From Candidatus Zixiibacteriota bacterium (lineage in GTDB: Bacteria > Zixibacteria > MSB-5A5 > UM-FILTER-46-8): a DNA stretch of 50,150 bases. Each line of letters begins with the position of its first letter. The first letter of the stretch is position 1. The stretch lies in assembly GCA_014730345.1 (NCBI GenBank), contig WJIJ01000110.1, positions 1 through 50,150 of the forward strand. The letters are read 5' to 3'. Made by a program: the position numbers and the translations under genes. Under the pieces are notes generated by a model. It was not told the origin of the DNA and did not search any database. It saw only the letters and a list, made by a program, of their open reading frames with translations. Shown here piece after piece: positions 9,366 to 18,235 of the stretch.

Positions 9366-10355
9366 ATGAACCATATTGAAAGAATCGACGCAGTTTTAAG
9401 AGGAGAAAAACCGGATAGGACACCTTTGAGTTTCTGGCGGCATTTCTTCCATCGGGAAGACAACGCCGAGGGCCTGGCCGATGCCATGCTTGCTTTCCAG
9501 CAAAAATACGACTGGGATTTCATGAAGGTCAATCCCCGGGCGGCTTATCATGTGGAAGCATGGGGCGCTAAGCTCAAATTTTTCGGCGATGAGTTCATTA
9601 AGCCGCAGATAGTGGAATTTCCGGTAAACACATCATCTGATTGGGATAAAATTGAAACCGTTGATCCCTCAAACCAGGCATTTTCAGAACAGTTGAACGC
9701 GCTGAAAATGATAAAAGACGGGCTTGGGGGTGAGTTGTATTTCGTGCAAACCGTGTTCTCTCCGTTATCCATCGCCGGTGATATGGTAAAAGAACCCCGG
9801 ATGCTTATCGATGATATGAAAAACAATCCGGAGAAGATTCACCGGGTTCTTGAGGTAATCACGCAATCTCTAATAGCTTATAGCGAAGAAGTTCTCAAAA
9901 CCGGAGCCGCGGGCCTGTTTTTCGCCACTACCGAATGGGCGACGACCAACACGATATCGAAAGAATTATATCTCGATTTCGGCAAACCGTATGACCTGCG
10001 AGTCCTCGAGGCTGTAAATGACGCCCGCATGAATGTCCTTCATGTATGCAAACCGAACAATATGCTGGAATTGTTTACCGAGTATCCTTTCAATGTTCTC
10101 AGTTACGCGGATACCGACGATGGCAACATGCCTTTCGATGAAGCGTCAAAAATATTCCCGGGTAAAGCTATAGTAGGGGGCCTCGGCGCTAAGACTATAC
10201 TGGTGAACGGCAAACCTGAAGAAGTAGTCTCAGAAGCAGAGTCGAAATCCAATCTTTTAGATTCTTCAAAATGGATACTTGGGCCAAGTTGTTCGATACC
10301 GCCAGAAGTTCCGGAGGAGAACCTTAAGGCAGTACGCGATTGGGTGGATAGATAA
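9366..10355 (+). CDS. Uroporphyrinogen decarboxylase (URO-D) superfamily protein, methyltransferase-like
   Basis: This 329-residue protein has the URO-D (alpha/beta)8 barrel pattern: start HIERIDAVLRGEKPDRTP and end ILGPSCSIPPEVPEENLKAV. It is probably not HemE, because the substrate arginines of the HemE PxWxMRQAGR motif are absent. It keeps H226-x-C228 (LHVCKPN) and C309 (GPSCSIPP), the H-x-C...C zinc ligands described for MtaA/MtbA-type corrinoid methyltransferases of this superfamily. A methyl- or thiol-transfer role is therefore more likely than porphyrin decarboxylation. It appears to be transcribed alone, with no corrinoid protein beside it. The substrate is unknown. Confidence 0.75.
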   Translation: MNHIERIDAVLRGEKPDRTPLSFWRHFFHREDNAEGLADAMLAFQQKYDWDFMKVNPRAAYHVEAWGAKLKFFGDEFIKPQIVEFPVNTSSDWDKIETVDPSNQAFSEQLNALKMIKDGLGGELYFVQTVFSPLSIAGDMVKEPRMLIDDMKNNPEKIHRVLEVITQSLIAYSEEVLKTGAAGLFFATTEWATTNTISKELYLDFGKPYDLRVLEAVNDARMNVLHVCKPNNMLELFTEYPFNVLSYADTDDGNMPFDEASKIFPGKAIVGGLGAKTILVNGKPEEVVSEAESKSNLLDSSKWILGPSCSIPPEVPEENLKAVRDWVDR

Positions 10356-10405
10356 ATCATTATCTAACAAAACGATAACCTAAAGCTAAAAATGTAAGTA
10401 TATAC

Positions 10406-10435
10406 TTGACATTTTTCTAAAACCAATAATATAGT
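10406..10435 (+). promoter_or_regulatory. Sigma-70-type promoter for the redox cluster
   Basis: Consensus TTGACA at 10406-10411 and TATAGT at 10430-10435 with an 18-bp spacer, in a very A/T-rich stretch. It lies 46 bp upstream of the TTG start at 10482. Confidence 0.6.
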
Positions 10436-10481
10436 AACCCTACTGTATTAGTAATGTTTAGCAATAAGTGAGGAAATATTC

Positions 10482-10925
10482 TTGACAGAAGCGATAATTG
10501 AGGATATAAAGGCGATTATAAGCGCTGGTTATGAAAAAGACGAAGCGCTTGATAGAATTGTAGAAAAACTGAAAGACGAGATACCCTATTATGATTGGGT
10601 TGGCTTTTACCTCATCCAGGACGGAAAACTCAAGCTGGGTCCGTATCGGGGAAAGCCTTCACCACATGAGGTTATCGAGATTAGCGATGGCATCTGCGGC
10701 GCGGCGGTAAGGGAGAATTCCACGATAATCGTAGACGATGTAAACGCCGATCCCCGGTATCTCGCATGCAGTATTGAAACAAAATCGGAGATTGTGGTTC
10801 CAATTACCCGCGGTAATAGGGTAGTTGGAGAAATCGATATAGATTCTCATACGCCCGCGGCATTTACCGATAATGATAAGGAGTTATTGGAAAAAATCGC
10901 GGGGTTAGTAACGCAAATATTGTAA
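10482..10925 (+). CDS. GAF-domain free methionine-(R)-sulfoxide reductase-like protein
   Basis: A single GAF domain of 147 residues that aligns with the fRMsr (E. coli YebR/MsrC) family: WVGFYLI, then LGPYRGK, then GICGAAV, then LACSIETKSEIVVPI. Of the three family cysteines (E. coli C84, C94, C118), the last two are present as C72 and C96 with the same 24-residue spacing. The first is replaced in the PSPHE segment. The C118 equivalent is the catalytic one, so reduction of free methionine-R-sulfoxide remains likely, with C72 as resolving partner. I accept a TTG start because GTGAGGA lies 7 bases upstream and no ATG fits. Confidence 0.8.
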   Translation: MTEAIIEDIKAIISAGYEKDEALDRIVEKLKDEIPYYDWVGFYLIQDGKLKLGPYRGKPSPHEVIEISDGICGAAVRENSTIIVDDVNADPRYLACSIETKSEIVVPITRGNRVVGEIDIDSHTPAAFTDNDKELLEKIAGLVTQIL

Positions 10926-10942
10926 CCAGGAGGTTATCAAAA

Positions 10943-11152
10943 ATGAAGGAACAGATTGGACAGAATGCCGGCAGAGTCTGGCAGTATCTCGAGGAGACCG
11001 GCGAACCGGTAACCGTAAGCAGTTTGAAAAAAGCCCTGAAGGGAACCCCCGAAAGCCAGGTTTATACGGCTTTGGGATGGTTGGCCCGCGAAGATAAAGT
11101 TGACATCTATAAGAATAAAAGAGCAACTTACGTACGCGTAATGACCGGCTAA
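10943..11152 (+). CDS. Small winged helix-turn-helix protein (DUF2582-like)
   Basis: This 69-residue protein has a strong AGGAGGT ribosome site 8 bases before its ATG. The sequence reads as one winged-helix domain: a first helix with GRVWQYLEETGEP, a recognition-like part SQVYTALGWLAREDKV, and a wing ending ATYVRVMTG. It resembles the DUF2582 family (PF10771), which is common in FCB bacteria and archaea and has no settled function. It could be a small DNA-binding regulator of the redox cluster in which it sits, but this is inference from position. Confidence 0.7.
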   Translation: MKEQIGQNAGRVWQYLEETGEPVTVSSLKKALKGTPESQVYTALGWLAREDKVDIYKNKRATYVRVMTG

Positions 11153-11165
11153 TTGCTCTGGGCTT

Positions 11166-11396
11166 ATGCATTTTACCAGGGACGAACTCCGCAGGTACGA
11201 TGGCAAAAGCGGTCGTCCCTGTTATATCGCTTATATGGGGATGGTATACGATGTAACCGATTCTACCATGTGGGAGGAAGGGTTGCATTTAAATGAACAT
11301 ATGGGCGGAGAGGATTTGACCTCTTTTATGGAAAATGCCCCCCACGGTGATGATTTATTGGAAGAATTTCCCATTGTTGGGAGATTGGTGGATTAA
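11166..11396 (+). CDS. Minimal soluble cytochrome b5-like heme-binding protein
   Basis: These 76 residues form one cytochrome b5 fold (Cyt-b5 Pfam family) of the short prokaryotic type: FTRDELRRYDGKSGRP, YIAYMGMVYDVT, then EHMGGEDLT and ENAPHGDD. H45 (in EHMGG) and H60 (in APHGD) are the expected axial heme ligands. There is no signal peptide or membrane segment, so it should be cytoplasmic. It lies 13 bp after the winged-helix gene and 24 bp before the ferredoxin gene. A role as a single-electron carrier is likely. Its ribosome site is weak, so it may depend on coupling to the gene upstream. Confidence 0.78.
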   Translation: MHFTRDELRRYDGKSGRPCYIAYMGMVYDVTDSTMWEEGLHLNEHMGGEDLTSFMENAPHGDDLLEEFPIVGRLVD

Positions 11397-11600
<204 letters not shown>

Positions 11601-11640
11601 AGTTCTTGCCTGCTGAAGTGGAGAAAGGTATCTTTCTTCT

Positions 11641-11663
11641 GGGTTATGCTTAACCCGTTTTTT
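11641..11663 (+). terminator. Rho-independent terminator after ferredoxin gene
   Basis: GGGTTA (11641-11646), a TGCT loop, and TAACCC (11651-11656), followed by G and six T (11658-11663). This is the clearest intrinsic terminator in the window, and it separates the redox cluster from rdgB. Confidence 0.75.
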
Positions 11664-11700
11664 ATTATTATCACCAAAGCAGGAGTAAATAACATCATTT

Positions 11701-12297
11701 ATGAAATTGTTCATCGCTACCGGAAATCAACATAAAATACGGGAAATCACCAAAATATTAGATAAATTCGGAATTACTCCGCTTACTCCCGCTAAAGGAG
11801 AACTCCCCGAAGTGGAGGAAACCGGGAAAGACTTAGTCGAAAACGCGATACTAAAAGCGAAGGCTGGTTACGAATTCTCAGGAATACCCACTATAGCCGA
11901 TGATACAGGTTTGGAGGTTGAATACCTTAATGGGGTACCGGGGGTTTATTCGGCGAGATACGCGGGCGAAGGATGCACCTACGATGATAACAACCGGAAG
12001 CTGCTCTCCGCCCTCGAAGGTGTGCCCCATGAAAACCGCAAGGCGCGTTTCCGTACCGTTATTGCCCTCGCCCTGGATAGTAACATCGTGGAAACTGTGG
12101 AAGGCACTGTGGATGGGTATATAATCGATGAAAAAAAGGGCGAAAACGGCTTCGGTTATGACCCCGTTTTCCTCTATCCTCCTAAAGGAAAGACATTCGC
12201 CGAGCTGGAACTTGATGAGAAGAACAAAATCAGCCATCGCGCCAATGCCTTGATAGAACTCGAAAAACTTCTGTCATCGGGCAAGATCAAATTATGA
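11701..12297 (+). CDS. rdgB: Non-canonical purine NTP pyrophosphatase, RdgB/HAM1 family
   Basis: This 198-residue enzyme is predicted to hydrolyse dITP, XTP and similar deaminated nucleotides to the monophosphate, keeping them out of nucleic acids. Family landmarks are the start MKLFIATGNQHKIREI, the acidic segment IADDTGLEVEYLNG, the GVYSARYAG loop, and FGYDPVF with a C-terminal SHRANAL. An AGGAG lies 15 bases before the ATG, further than usual. Its stop overlaps the mutL start as ATGA, so the two DNA-quality genes are translationally coupled. Confidence 0.94.
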   Translation: MKLFIATGNQHKIREITKILDKFGITPLTPAKGELPEVEETGKDLVENAILKAKAGYEFSGIPTIADDTGLEVEYLNGVPGVYSARYAGEGCTYDDNNRKLLSALEGVPHENRKARFRTVIALALDSNIVETVEGTVDGYIIDEKKGENGFGYDPVFLYPPKGKTFAELELDEKNKISHRANALIELEKLLSSGKIKL

Positions 12298-14156
12298 GCA
12301 ACGCGACCGCATCAACACCAAAAATAAAAATCTTGGACGAAAACCTCATCAATAAAATCGCCGCCGGAGAGGTTATCGAACGGCCGGCATCGGTGGTTAA
12401 GGAAATGGTCGAGAATTCGATAGACGCCGGCGCCCGGAATATATCCATAGAACTCGAAGAAGGAGGCCTGAAGCTAATCGCTATTCATGACGACGGAATC
12501 GGCATAGCCGGCGATGATCTCGAACTGGCTTTCACCCGTCATGCCACATCCAAAATACTAAAAGCCGAAGACCTGTTCAACATTCTCAGTTTCGGATTTC
12601 GCGGCGAGGCACTGCCGTCAATCGCTTCGGTTGCCCATGTCCGCGCCTTGAGCAGGTTCAGGGACCGCAACGCGGGTTCGGAAATCGAGATCGAGGGAGG
12701 TAAATTCAAGAGTTTGAAAGCCGCCGGTTGTCCTCCGGGAACCTCGATTTACGTCTCCAACCTTTTCTTTAATACGCCCGCCCGCCGCAAATTTATCAAG
12801 TCTCCGAGAGCGGAGCTGGCCAGGATTACCGAGCTTGTAACCTCCTATTCCATTGGCAATTACAGCATTGGCTTCAAGTTAAAACACAACGACCGATACC
12901 TCATGGAATACCCGCCTGCGAAAACGCTTAAAGACCGCTTGGGGGCGATTTACGGTTATAATTCGCTTGAAAATTTTATTCCCCTGCCGGGAACCGATGA
13001 AGGCGCGTTCGATAATCCGGGTACCCTGCTCGGGTATATTTCCCATCCCGACCAGGCCAAATCCAGGGCTACCGATATACGTTTTTTCGTAAATTTTCGT
13101 CCCATTTACTCCCGTACGCTGATGGCCGCCTTAAAGCAGGGATACGGAAACAAACTGCACCCAAAACTCTACCCGGTTTGCGCCGTGTTTTTTAATATGC
13201 TTCCCCGGGATATCGATGTTAATGTACACCCGGCAAAAACGGAGATACGCTTTAAAAACGAGAGCGAATTATTTATCAAACTCAAACGCGTGGTAGAACA
13301 TGGGCTTAGATCCGCGGGGGTGCTTACCGGCCTTTCTATCGATGAAAACAATGAATCCCCAAGCCTTTCGGGGCAGGAAGCTTCAAAACCATTCTCCTTT
13401 AAAAAGCCCCCGGAACAGAAGCGGGATATGCAGGAGTCATTATATAAGGGCGGGTTTACCGGACCATCGGCAGGGCCCACGCCCGATCAATCCAATATCG
13501 ACCGGGAAACCGGTGAGATCAAACCAGATATCGCAAAAGAGCCCCGTACGGAAGCCAATCTATACGACCGGCACGCCCAGCCGAAGATGTGGCAGTTCAA
13601 GGAAAGTTTTATCGTGGTTCCGTTGAAAGATTCATTGATGTTCATCGACCAGCACAATGCCCACGAAAGGATATTATACGAAGCGGCGATTCACCGCCTG
13701 AAATCGGGAAAAACATCAACCCAGCAATTGCTTTTCCCCATTACAGTGGACCTGACCCCGTCGGAATTCGCGAGATGGACCGATTATGAACAAATACTGG
13801 CACAGCTGGGCTATGAAATAAGCGAATTCGGCGGCAACTCCCTGATTATCACCGGAATACCGGCAGGAAGCGATGACAGCTCCCCGGAAATTGTATTAAG
13901 GAAAATACTCGATGATTTTCCCGGGGATGAGGATATACAGGAGGATTTAAACCGCCGCGCGGCGGCGTCTTTTGCCTGTCATTCCGCGATTAAGGCGGGG
14001 CAAAAGCTTTCACCCGAAGAAATGAACCTTATCTGCGACAAACTTTTTGCCTGCGAGGAATTCAATGTATGCCCCCATGGTCGTCCTATAATAGCCCGTT
14101 TGACCGTTGATGAAATAGAGAAAAAGTTCCAGAGGATTATACCGGAGAAGAAATGA
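12294..14156 (+). CDS. mutL: DNA mismatch repair protein MutL (endonuclease type)
   Basis: At 620 residues this is a full-length MutL. The GHKL ATPase N-terminus has IAAGEVIERPASVVKE and ENSIDAGA, then DDGIG and FGFRGEALPSI. A variable linker spans about 350-430, and the C-terminal dimerisation domain carries the endonuclease motifs. The metal motif DQHA(x)2E(x)4E appears as DQHNAHERILYE (D452 on), with Asn in place of the usual Ala. The companion motifs ACHSAI and CPHGRP are present. The protein should therefore nick DNA as in bacteria lacking MutH. MutS is not in the window. The stop overlaps the miaA start as ATGA. Confidence 0.95.
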   Translation: MSNATASTPKIKILDENLINKIAAGEVIERPASVVKEMVENSIDAGARNISIELEEGGLKLIAIHDDGIGIAGDDLELAFTRHATSKILKAEDLFNILSFGFRGEALPSIASVAHVRALSRFRDRNAGSEIEIEGGKFKSLKAAGCPPGTSIYVSNLFFNTPARRKFIKSPRAELARITELVTSYSIGNYSIGFKLKHNDRYLMEYPPAKTLKDRLGAIYGYNSLENFIPLPGTDEGAFDNPGTLLGYISHPDQAKSRATDIRFFVNFRPIYSRTLMAALKQGYGNKLHPKLYPVCAVFFNMLPRDIDVNVHPAKTEIRFKNESELFIKLKRVVEHGLRSAGVLTGLSIDENNESPSLSGQEASKPFSFKKPPEQKRDMQESLYKGGFTGPSAGPTPDQSNIDRETGEIKPDIAKEPRTEANLYDRHAQPKMWQFKESFIVVPLKDSLMFIDQHNAHERILYEAAIHRLKSGKTSTQQLLFPITVDLTPSEFARWTDYEQILAQLGYEISEFGGNSLIITGIPAGSDDSSPEIVLRKILDDFPGDEDIQEDLNRRAAASFACHSAIKAGQKLSPEEMNLICDKLFACEEFNVCPHGRPIIARLTVDEIEKKFQRIIPEKK

Positions 14157-15112
14157 AAGAAATTAATGACAAGCCGGTTTTAGTTATATGCGGCCCTACC
14201 GCGTCGGGCAAAACCCGCGTGGGAATTGAGGTTGCCAAGATACTCCGGGGAGAAATTATTTCCGCCGATGCCCGCCAGTTCTACCAGCTAATGGATATCG
14301 GCACCGCAAAGCCGACTCTTGCCGAGAGGGCTGAAGTACCACATCATCTTGTTGATTTCGCCGACATCAACTCCCAGATATCCGCGAATGATTTCCGGGA
14401 AATGGCGTTGGAACTGATAGAACAGATTTATTCACGGGAAAACGTTCCCATGATTGTCGGCGGTTCGGGTATGTACATACGCGCCCTCGAGGAAGGATTC
14501 TTCGAAGGCCCCAAAGCCAACCATAAATTCCGCCGGATGCTGGAGTATAAAATCGAAAAGGAAGGGATTGAAAAATTCCATAAGAGACTCCAGAAAGTCG
14601 ACCCGGAAACGGCAGAACGTCTGAGTCCCCGCGATAAATCGCGTATTATACGGGCATTGGAAGTGTACCAGGAAACCGGGAAAAGCATCACCGAACTTCA
14701 GCGGGAGAATCCCAAACCTCGAACTGAATATACATTTATTAAGGCTGGCTTAAAATGGCCCCGCGAGCTTCTTTATCACCGTATTAACCGCCGGGTTCAA
14801 GATATGGTCAATGCCGGGTTGGTCGACGAAGTCAAACGTGTCTTCGATCATCTCCAACCCGGAGCCAGCAAGGCACATAAGGCTCTGGGTTACAGGGAGT
14901 TCAAGAAACATATCGATGGCGAAATCGGCCTCGAAGAAGCTATCGAATTAACCCGGCTTCATACGCGTCATTACGCCAAACGCCAGATTACCTGGTTCAG
15001 GGGCGACCCGGATATAAAGTGGTTCAGCCCGCGAAAACCGGGGATAGCTGAACGTATCGCAGAATATTTCCAAAACCGTGTTATAAAAATAAAAAAGTCG
15101 GATAATGCGTAG
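14153..15112 (+). CDS. miaA: tRNA dimethylallyltransferase MiaA
   Basis: This 319-residue protein transfers dimethylallyl from DMAPP to A37 of tRNAs reading UNN codons, supplying the substrate of MiaB (encoded at 4945). The P-loop is GPTASGKT at residues 13-20. SADARQFYQLMDIGTAKP and VGGSGMYIRALEEG follow, and the C-terminal tRNA-contact part includes ALGYREFKKHIDGE and RHYAKRQITWFR. The four-base overlap with mutL is the widespread mutL-miaA arrangement. Confidence 0.95.
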   Translation: MKEINDKPVLVICGPTASGKTRVGIEVAKILRGEIISADARQFYQLMDIGTAKPTLAERAEVPHHLVDFADINSQISANDFREMALELIEQIYSRENVPMIVGGSGMYIRALEEGFFEGPKANHKFRRMLEYKIEKEGIEKFHKRLQKVDPETAERLSPRDKSRIIRALEVYQETGKSITELQRENPKPRTEYTFIKAGLKWPRELLYHRINRRVQDMVNAGLVDEVKRVFDHLQPGASKAHKALGYREFKKHIDGEIGLEEAIELTRLHTRHYAKRQITWFRGDPDIKWFSPRKPGIAERIAEYFQNRVIKIKKSDNA

Positions 15113-15128
15113 TTTACAAGGAGAAAAT

Positions 15129-15680
15129 ATGTCATCACAAAGCCATGGGGCAATATCGATTAATAGAACGACGCTAACATTTTGGAGTACGCGTTCCCTG
15201 GCGTTCCAAGCTATGTTGATAGCTTTAGCGGTTATACTTCCGGCAATTGCCCATTTAACCAACGCCCCGGTTCGAATCCTTCTGCCGATGCATTGGCCTG
15301 TTATACTTGCGGGCCTGGTATATGGATGGCGTGGCGGAGCCCTTGCGGGATTATTATCGCCTTTGGTCAGTTATCTTGTATCGGGGATGCCCTTACCGGC
15401 GATACTCCCGGCTATGACCGCTGAATTGTGCGTTTACGGTTTAATAACCGGTTTAATGAGGGAAACCCTTAAACTTAACCGGTTCCTTTCGGTAGCATTT
15501 GCTTTAATAATCGGCCGAATAGTGTTTGTTTTCTTTGTTTTCCTCGGATCGGCGGTAGAGCATAGTTACGGGCAATATTTCGGAGAGGCGCTTATTCCGG
15601 GTATCGCCGCGGGTACAGGCCAGATTATACTATTACCGTTAATCTCAGCATGGTGGATTAATAAAAGCCGGAATAACTGA
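15129..15680 (+). CDS. ECF transporter S component family membrane protein
   Basis: These 183 residues form about six hydrophobic helices with few charges. The segment LLPMHWPVILAGLVYGWRGG followed by ALAGLLSPLVSYLVSGMP is typical of vitamin-binding S components of energy-coupling factor transporters. I chose the ATG at 15129 because AAGGAG lies six bases upstream; the earlier in-frame ATG at 15105 lies inside miaA with no ribosome site. No EcfA or EcfT gene is adjacent, so it would share a module encoded elsewhere. The transported vitamin cannot be told, and no riboswitch was seen upstream. Confidence 0.72.
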   Translation: MSSQSHGAISINRTTLTFWSTRSLAFQAMLIALAVILPAIAHLTNAPVRILLPMHWPVILAGLVYGWRGGALAGLLSPLVSYLVSGMPLPAILPAMTAELCVYGLITGLMRETLKLNRFLSVAFALIIGRIVFVFFVFLGSAVEHSYGQYFGEALIPGIAAGTGQIILLPLISAWWINKSRNN

Positions 15681-16177
15681 GATTTCGGGATAAATTTATA
15701 CCGTTTTTGAGCTTATTGAATAATGCCAAATTATGCCCGGCGAGCTTCCGCAGGCTGTGACAAAACGATTGAAAAATAATCTAAATTAAATGAAACAACG
15801 ATTTTGACCGCGGGAGGATCACTCCTGAAATAACCGCGCGTATTAGACCGTGGATGTATAATAGTTTACACGACGGATTGGAGCCTGTCATTATTTCGCA
15901 TAAGGAACTTTTCTACGTTAAAACGCGGGTTCTCCATTTCTTACGCATTATTTCATTATGCTGCGGAGTACCTGCGCCCTGCGGTATTGCTTCAACTTAA
16001 CCGGGAATATAAATCCTTTTTTTAGTATTTTTATACCTCAAGTAAAATCCGCATTTTTCCGATGAAAATTAATGAACGTTAGCGCGGCGAATCCTGCACC
16101 CCCTTAGTGTCGCCGGACAACCACGCCTTCAGCGTGAAACTTGTTAGCCAACGGCTTAACGAAGAAGAAGGCGAGAT
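15681..16177 (+). other. 497-bp intergenic region with a structured leader
   Basis: I see no convincing coding frame here. A weak promoter-like pair, TTGCTT (15987-15992) and TATAAA (16008-16013), has a short 15-bp spacer. Just before the next gene lie three consecutive potential hairpins: CGGCGA/TCGCCG (16085-16115), CACGC/GCGTG (16122-16136) and GTTAGCC/GGCTTAAC with one bulged base (16143-16160). The last ends 17 bp before the ATG, next to the ribosome site. The region may hold the promoter and leader of the glycosylation island. No known riboswitch class was recognised. Confidence 0.4.
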
Positions 16178-18214
16178 ATGGATTACAAAAATGCGGCGGA
16201 GATACGTTTAGCGGTAAAAGCAAATCCCGATGACCCCAATATTCTCCGGGAAGCGGCGGAGTATTTCCTGTCAGTAGAACTCTACGACGAATCGATGAAA
16301 TACTGGGCCGATTACAACCGGCTTGTCGGCGGAGACCCCGATGCCCATAAAATAATCGGCGCTTTAAAGGGGAGAATCGGCAATCACCAGAAGGCGAAAG
16401 AACATTTCGAGAAAGCTTTGGCGCTTCGCCCCGATGACCCGGACACCCATTACAACCTGTCATTGACATTGCTCAATCTCGGCGATATCACCGGTTCGAT
16501 CAATCACCTCGCCGAGTCGGTGAAGTTAAATCCCAGGGACCTGACCGCGTGGAACAACCTCGGCGTATTGCTTTTCGAGACTAAAAACCGCAAGGAAGCC
16601 GAAAAATGTTTTCTCACCTGCCTTAATATAGATCCTTTTTACCGGGACGCTTACTTAAACCTGGCGCAATTCGAAGGGCAGTTTGAGAATCCCGATGAAG
16701 TAATTCGATATTTCCGCACTTATCTCGATATCCACAAGGAGGATGAACTCCTCAAAGCGGCATACGAAGTATTCAAGCCGAGGGATGAACCGCGGGAATC
16801 GGTCAATTACAATGGAATTAAAGTATCGCTGGCGGCATTTTCAGATTTTGAAACCGATCCTGAACGCAAGCTTCGCTGGGGCGATTACTGGTTCAAGAAA
16901 GAATTTTCGGAGGCGTTCGAGAGACTGGGATGCGAAGTGGTCGAAAATAACGCCGATTTACTCCTGCATCTCTTCGGCGTACCCATGAATAACCTGCCTT
17001 CAGCGAAAACCCGCGCTATCTGGATCCACAGTCATCCTGATATGGTTTCCGCTGAATTATTAAACAAGTACGATAAGGTTTTCTGTCTTTCGGAACCGTT
17101 TATCCCGCGCATTAAATCGATGGGATTCGACGCTGAGCTTTTAATCGGTGGCACCGGAAAAAAGCCGGTTGAAAAGGCGGAAAAGAAATACGACCTTGTT
17201 TTTGTCGGCAATACCAAGGGAAAATACGGCCGGCGGATTATCCGCGACCTCGGCGGAAACTACCAGGGATTGAAGGTCTGGGGTGAGGGATGGGAGCATA
17301 TCCTCCCGCCCGAAAATATCGAGGGAATATACTTCGAAAACCAGAAATTACCTGAACTTTACGCATCAACGAAAATCTCGCTCAATGACCATCATGATGA
17401 CATGCTCCGAGAAGGTTTCCTTAATCCGCGCGTGTTCGACATCCTCGCGTCCGGCGGGTTCGTTATCTCCGACAAGATGACCGGAATGGACAAACTCTTC
17501 GAGGGCGCGGTTCCCACGTATGAAACCCCGGAAGAACTACAACAACTGATAGATAAATATCTCAACGATGATAAGGCGCGCGAAGAATTGTCCGCGCGAG
17601 GCAGACAGATAGCATTGAAGTATTCGTTCGATTACATGGCATCACAGGTAATGAAATCAATTTACGGGGATTCCACGGACGCAAAAACAGGCATGCCGGC
17701 GAAGAAGATGACATTTAAGCGAAGCGCCGAAAGGAAACCTGTTAATGTGGGCATGGAGCATGAAAAACAATCCTGTGTATTCGGTATAGATGTCTCCGGC
17801 AGGGAGGAATACGAGGTTTTGCCTATCATCAATGGTTTCCGGCTGGTTCATGAGTTCTACAATCAAACCAGACTGCAGGTCATCGGGAACGCGAGTTTCG
17901 ATATAGGCCCCGAGTTAGAGGGAAATGCAAACATCGAGAATGTTCATGACCTGAGCAAATGCGATGTGTTCATCGATTGTTGCCTTAAATACACGGGCGA
18001 ATCGAATACTCCGGAGAACACGCGTTTCCGGTTAACGCCTAATCTCGAAGATGAGTATTATCGTGGTGATGATTGTACCATCCTGAGGATAAACACCCAG
18101 AAAGACATAGAGCTGGGGCGGATCTGGGAATTCAATGACCTGGCATTTAAGCTGGGATTCGCGGCCGAAAACCTGGAAACCATAATCAGCAAATACAAAG
18201 ACGTGCAAATTTAA
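16178..18214 (+). CDS. TPR-CgeB-like glycosyltransferase with extra C-terminal domain
   Basis: This 678-residue cytoplasmic protein has three parts. Residues 1 to about 190 are TPR repeats (for example AKEHFEKALALRPDDPDTHY). Residues about 200-520 are a CgeB-type GT-B glycosyltransferase: FVGNTKGKYGRR near 341, then ISLNDHHDDMLREGFLNPRV and a FDILASGGFVISD strand. About 150 further residues from 528 match no family I recognise; they include CVFGIDVSGREEYEVLP and VHDLSKCDVFIDCCLKY. It is the first gene of the island that ends at flagellin. I infer transfer of a sugar to a protein acceptor held by the TPRs. Donor and acceptor are unproven. Confidence 0.75.
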   Translation: MDYKNAAEIRLAVKANPDDPNILREAAEYFLSVELYDESMKYWADYNRLVGGDPDAHKIIGALKGRIGNHQKAKEHFEKALALRPDDPDTHYNLSLTLLNLGDITGSINHLAESVKLNPRDLTAWNNLGVLLFETKNRKEAEKCFLTCLNIDPFYRDAYLNLAQFEGQFENPDEVIRYFRTYLDIHKEDELLKAAYEVFKPRDEPRESVNYNGIKVSLAAFSDFETDPERKLRWGDYWFKKEFSEAFERLGCEVVENNADLLLHLFGVPMNNLPSAKTRAIWIHSHPDMVSAELLNKYDKVFCLSEPFIPRIKSMGFDAELLIGGTGKKPVEKAEKKYDLVFVGNTKGKYGRRIIRDLGGNYQGLKVWGEGWEHILPPENIEGIYFENQKLPELYASTKISLNDHHDDMLREGFLNPRVFDILASGGFVISDKMTGMDKLFEGAVPTYETPEELQQLIDKYLNDDKAREELSARGRQIALKYSFDYMASQVMKSIYGDSTDAKTGMPAKKMTFKRSAERKPVNVGMEHEKQSCVFGIDVSGREEYEVLPIINGFRLVHEFYNQTRLQVIGNASFDIGPELEGNANIENVHDLSKCDVFIDCCLKYTGESNTPENTRFRLTPNLEDEYYRGDDCTILRINTQKDIELGRIWEFNDLAFKLGFAAENLETIISKYKDVQI

Positions 18215-18235
18215 AATACGCGGGCGGATTTAAAA

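Noticed and set aside
11606..11634. Promoter-like pair TTGCCT-N17-TATCTT before rdgB
   Set aside because: A strong terminator (11641-11663) follows immediately, so a promoter here would not usefully drive rdgB; the match is probably chance.
15105..15128. Upstream start of the ECF S-component gene
   Set aside because: The ATG at 15105 lies inside miaA with no ribosome site; AAGGAG is placed for the ATG at 15129.
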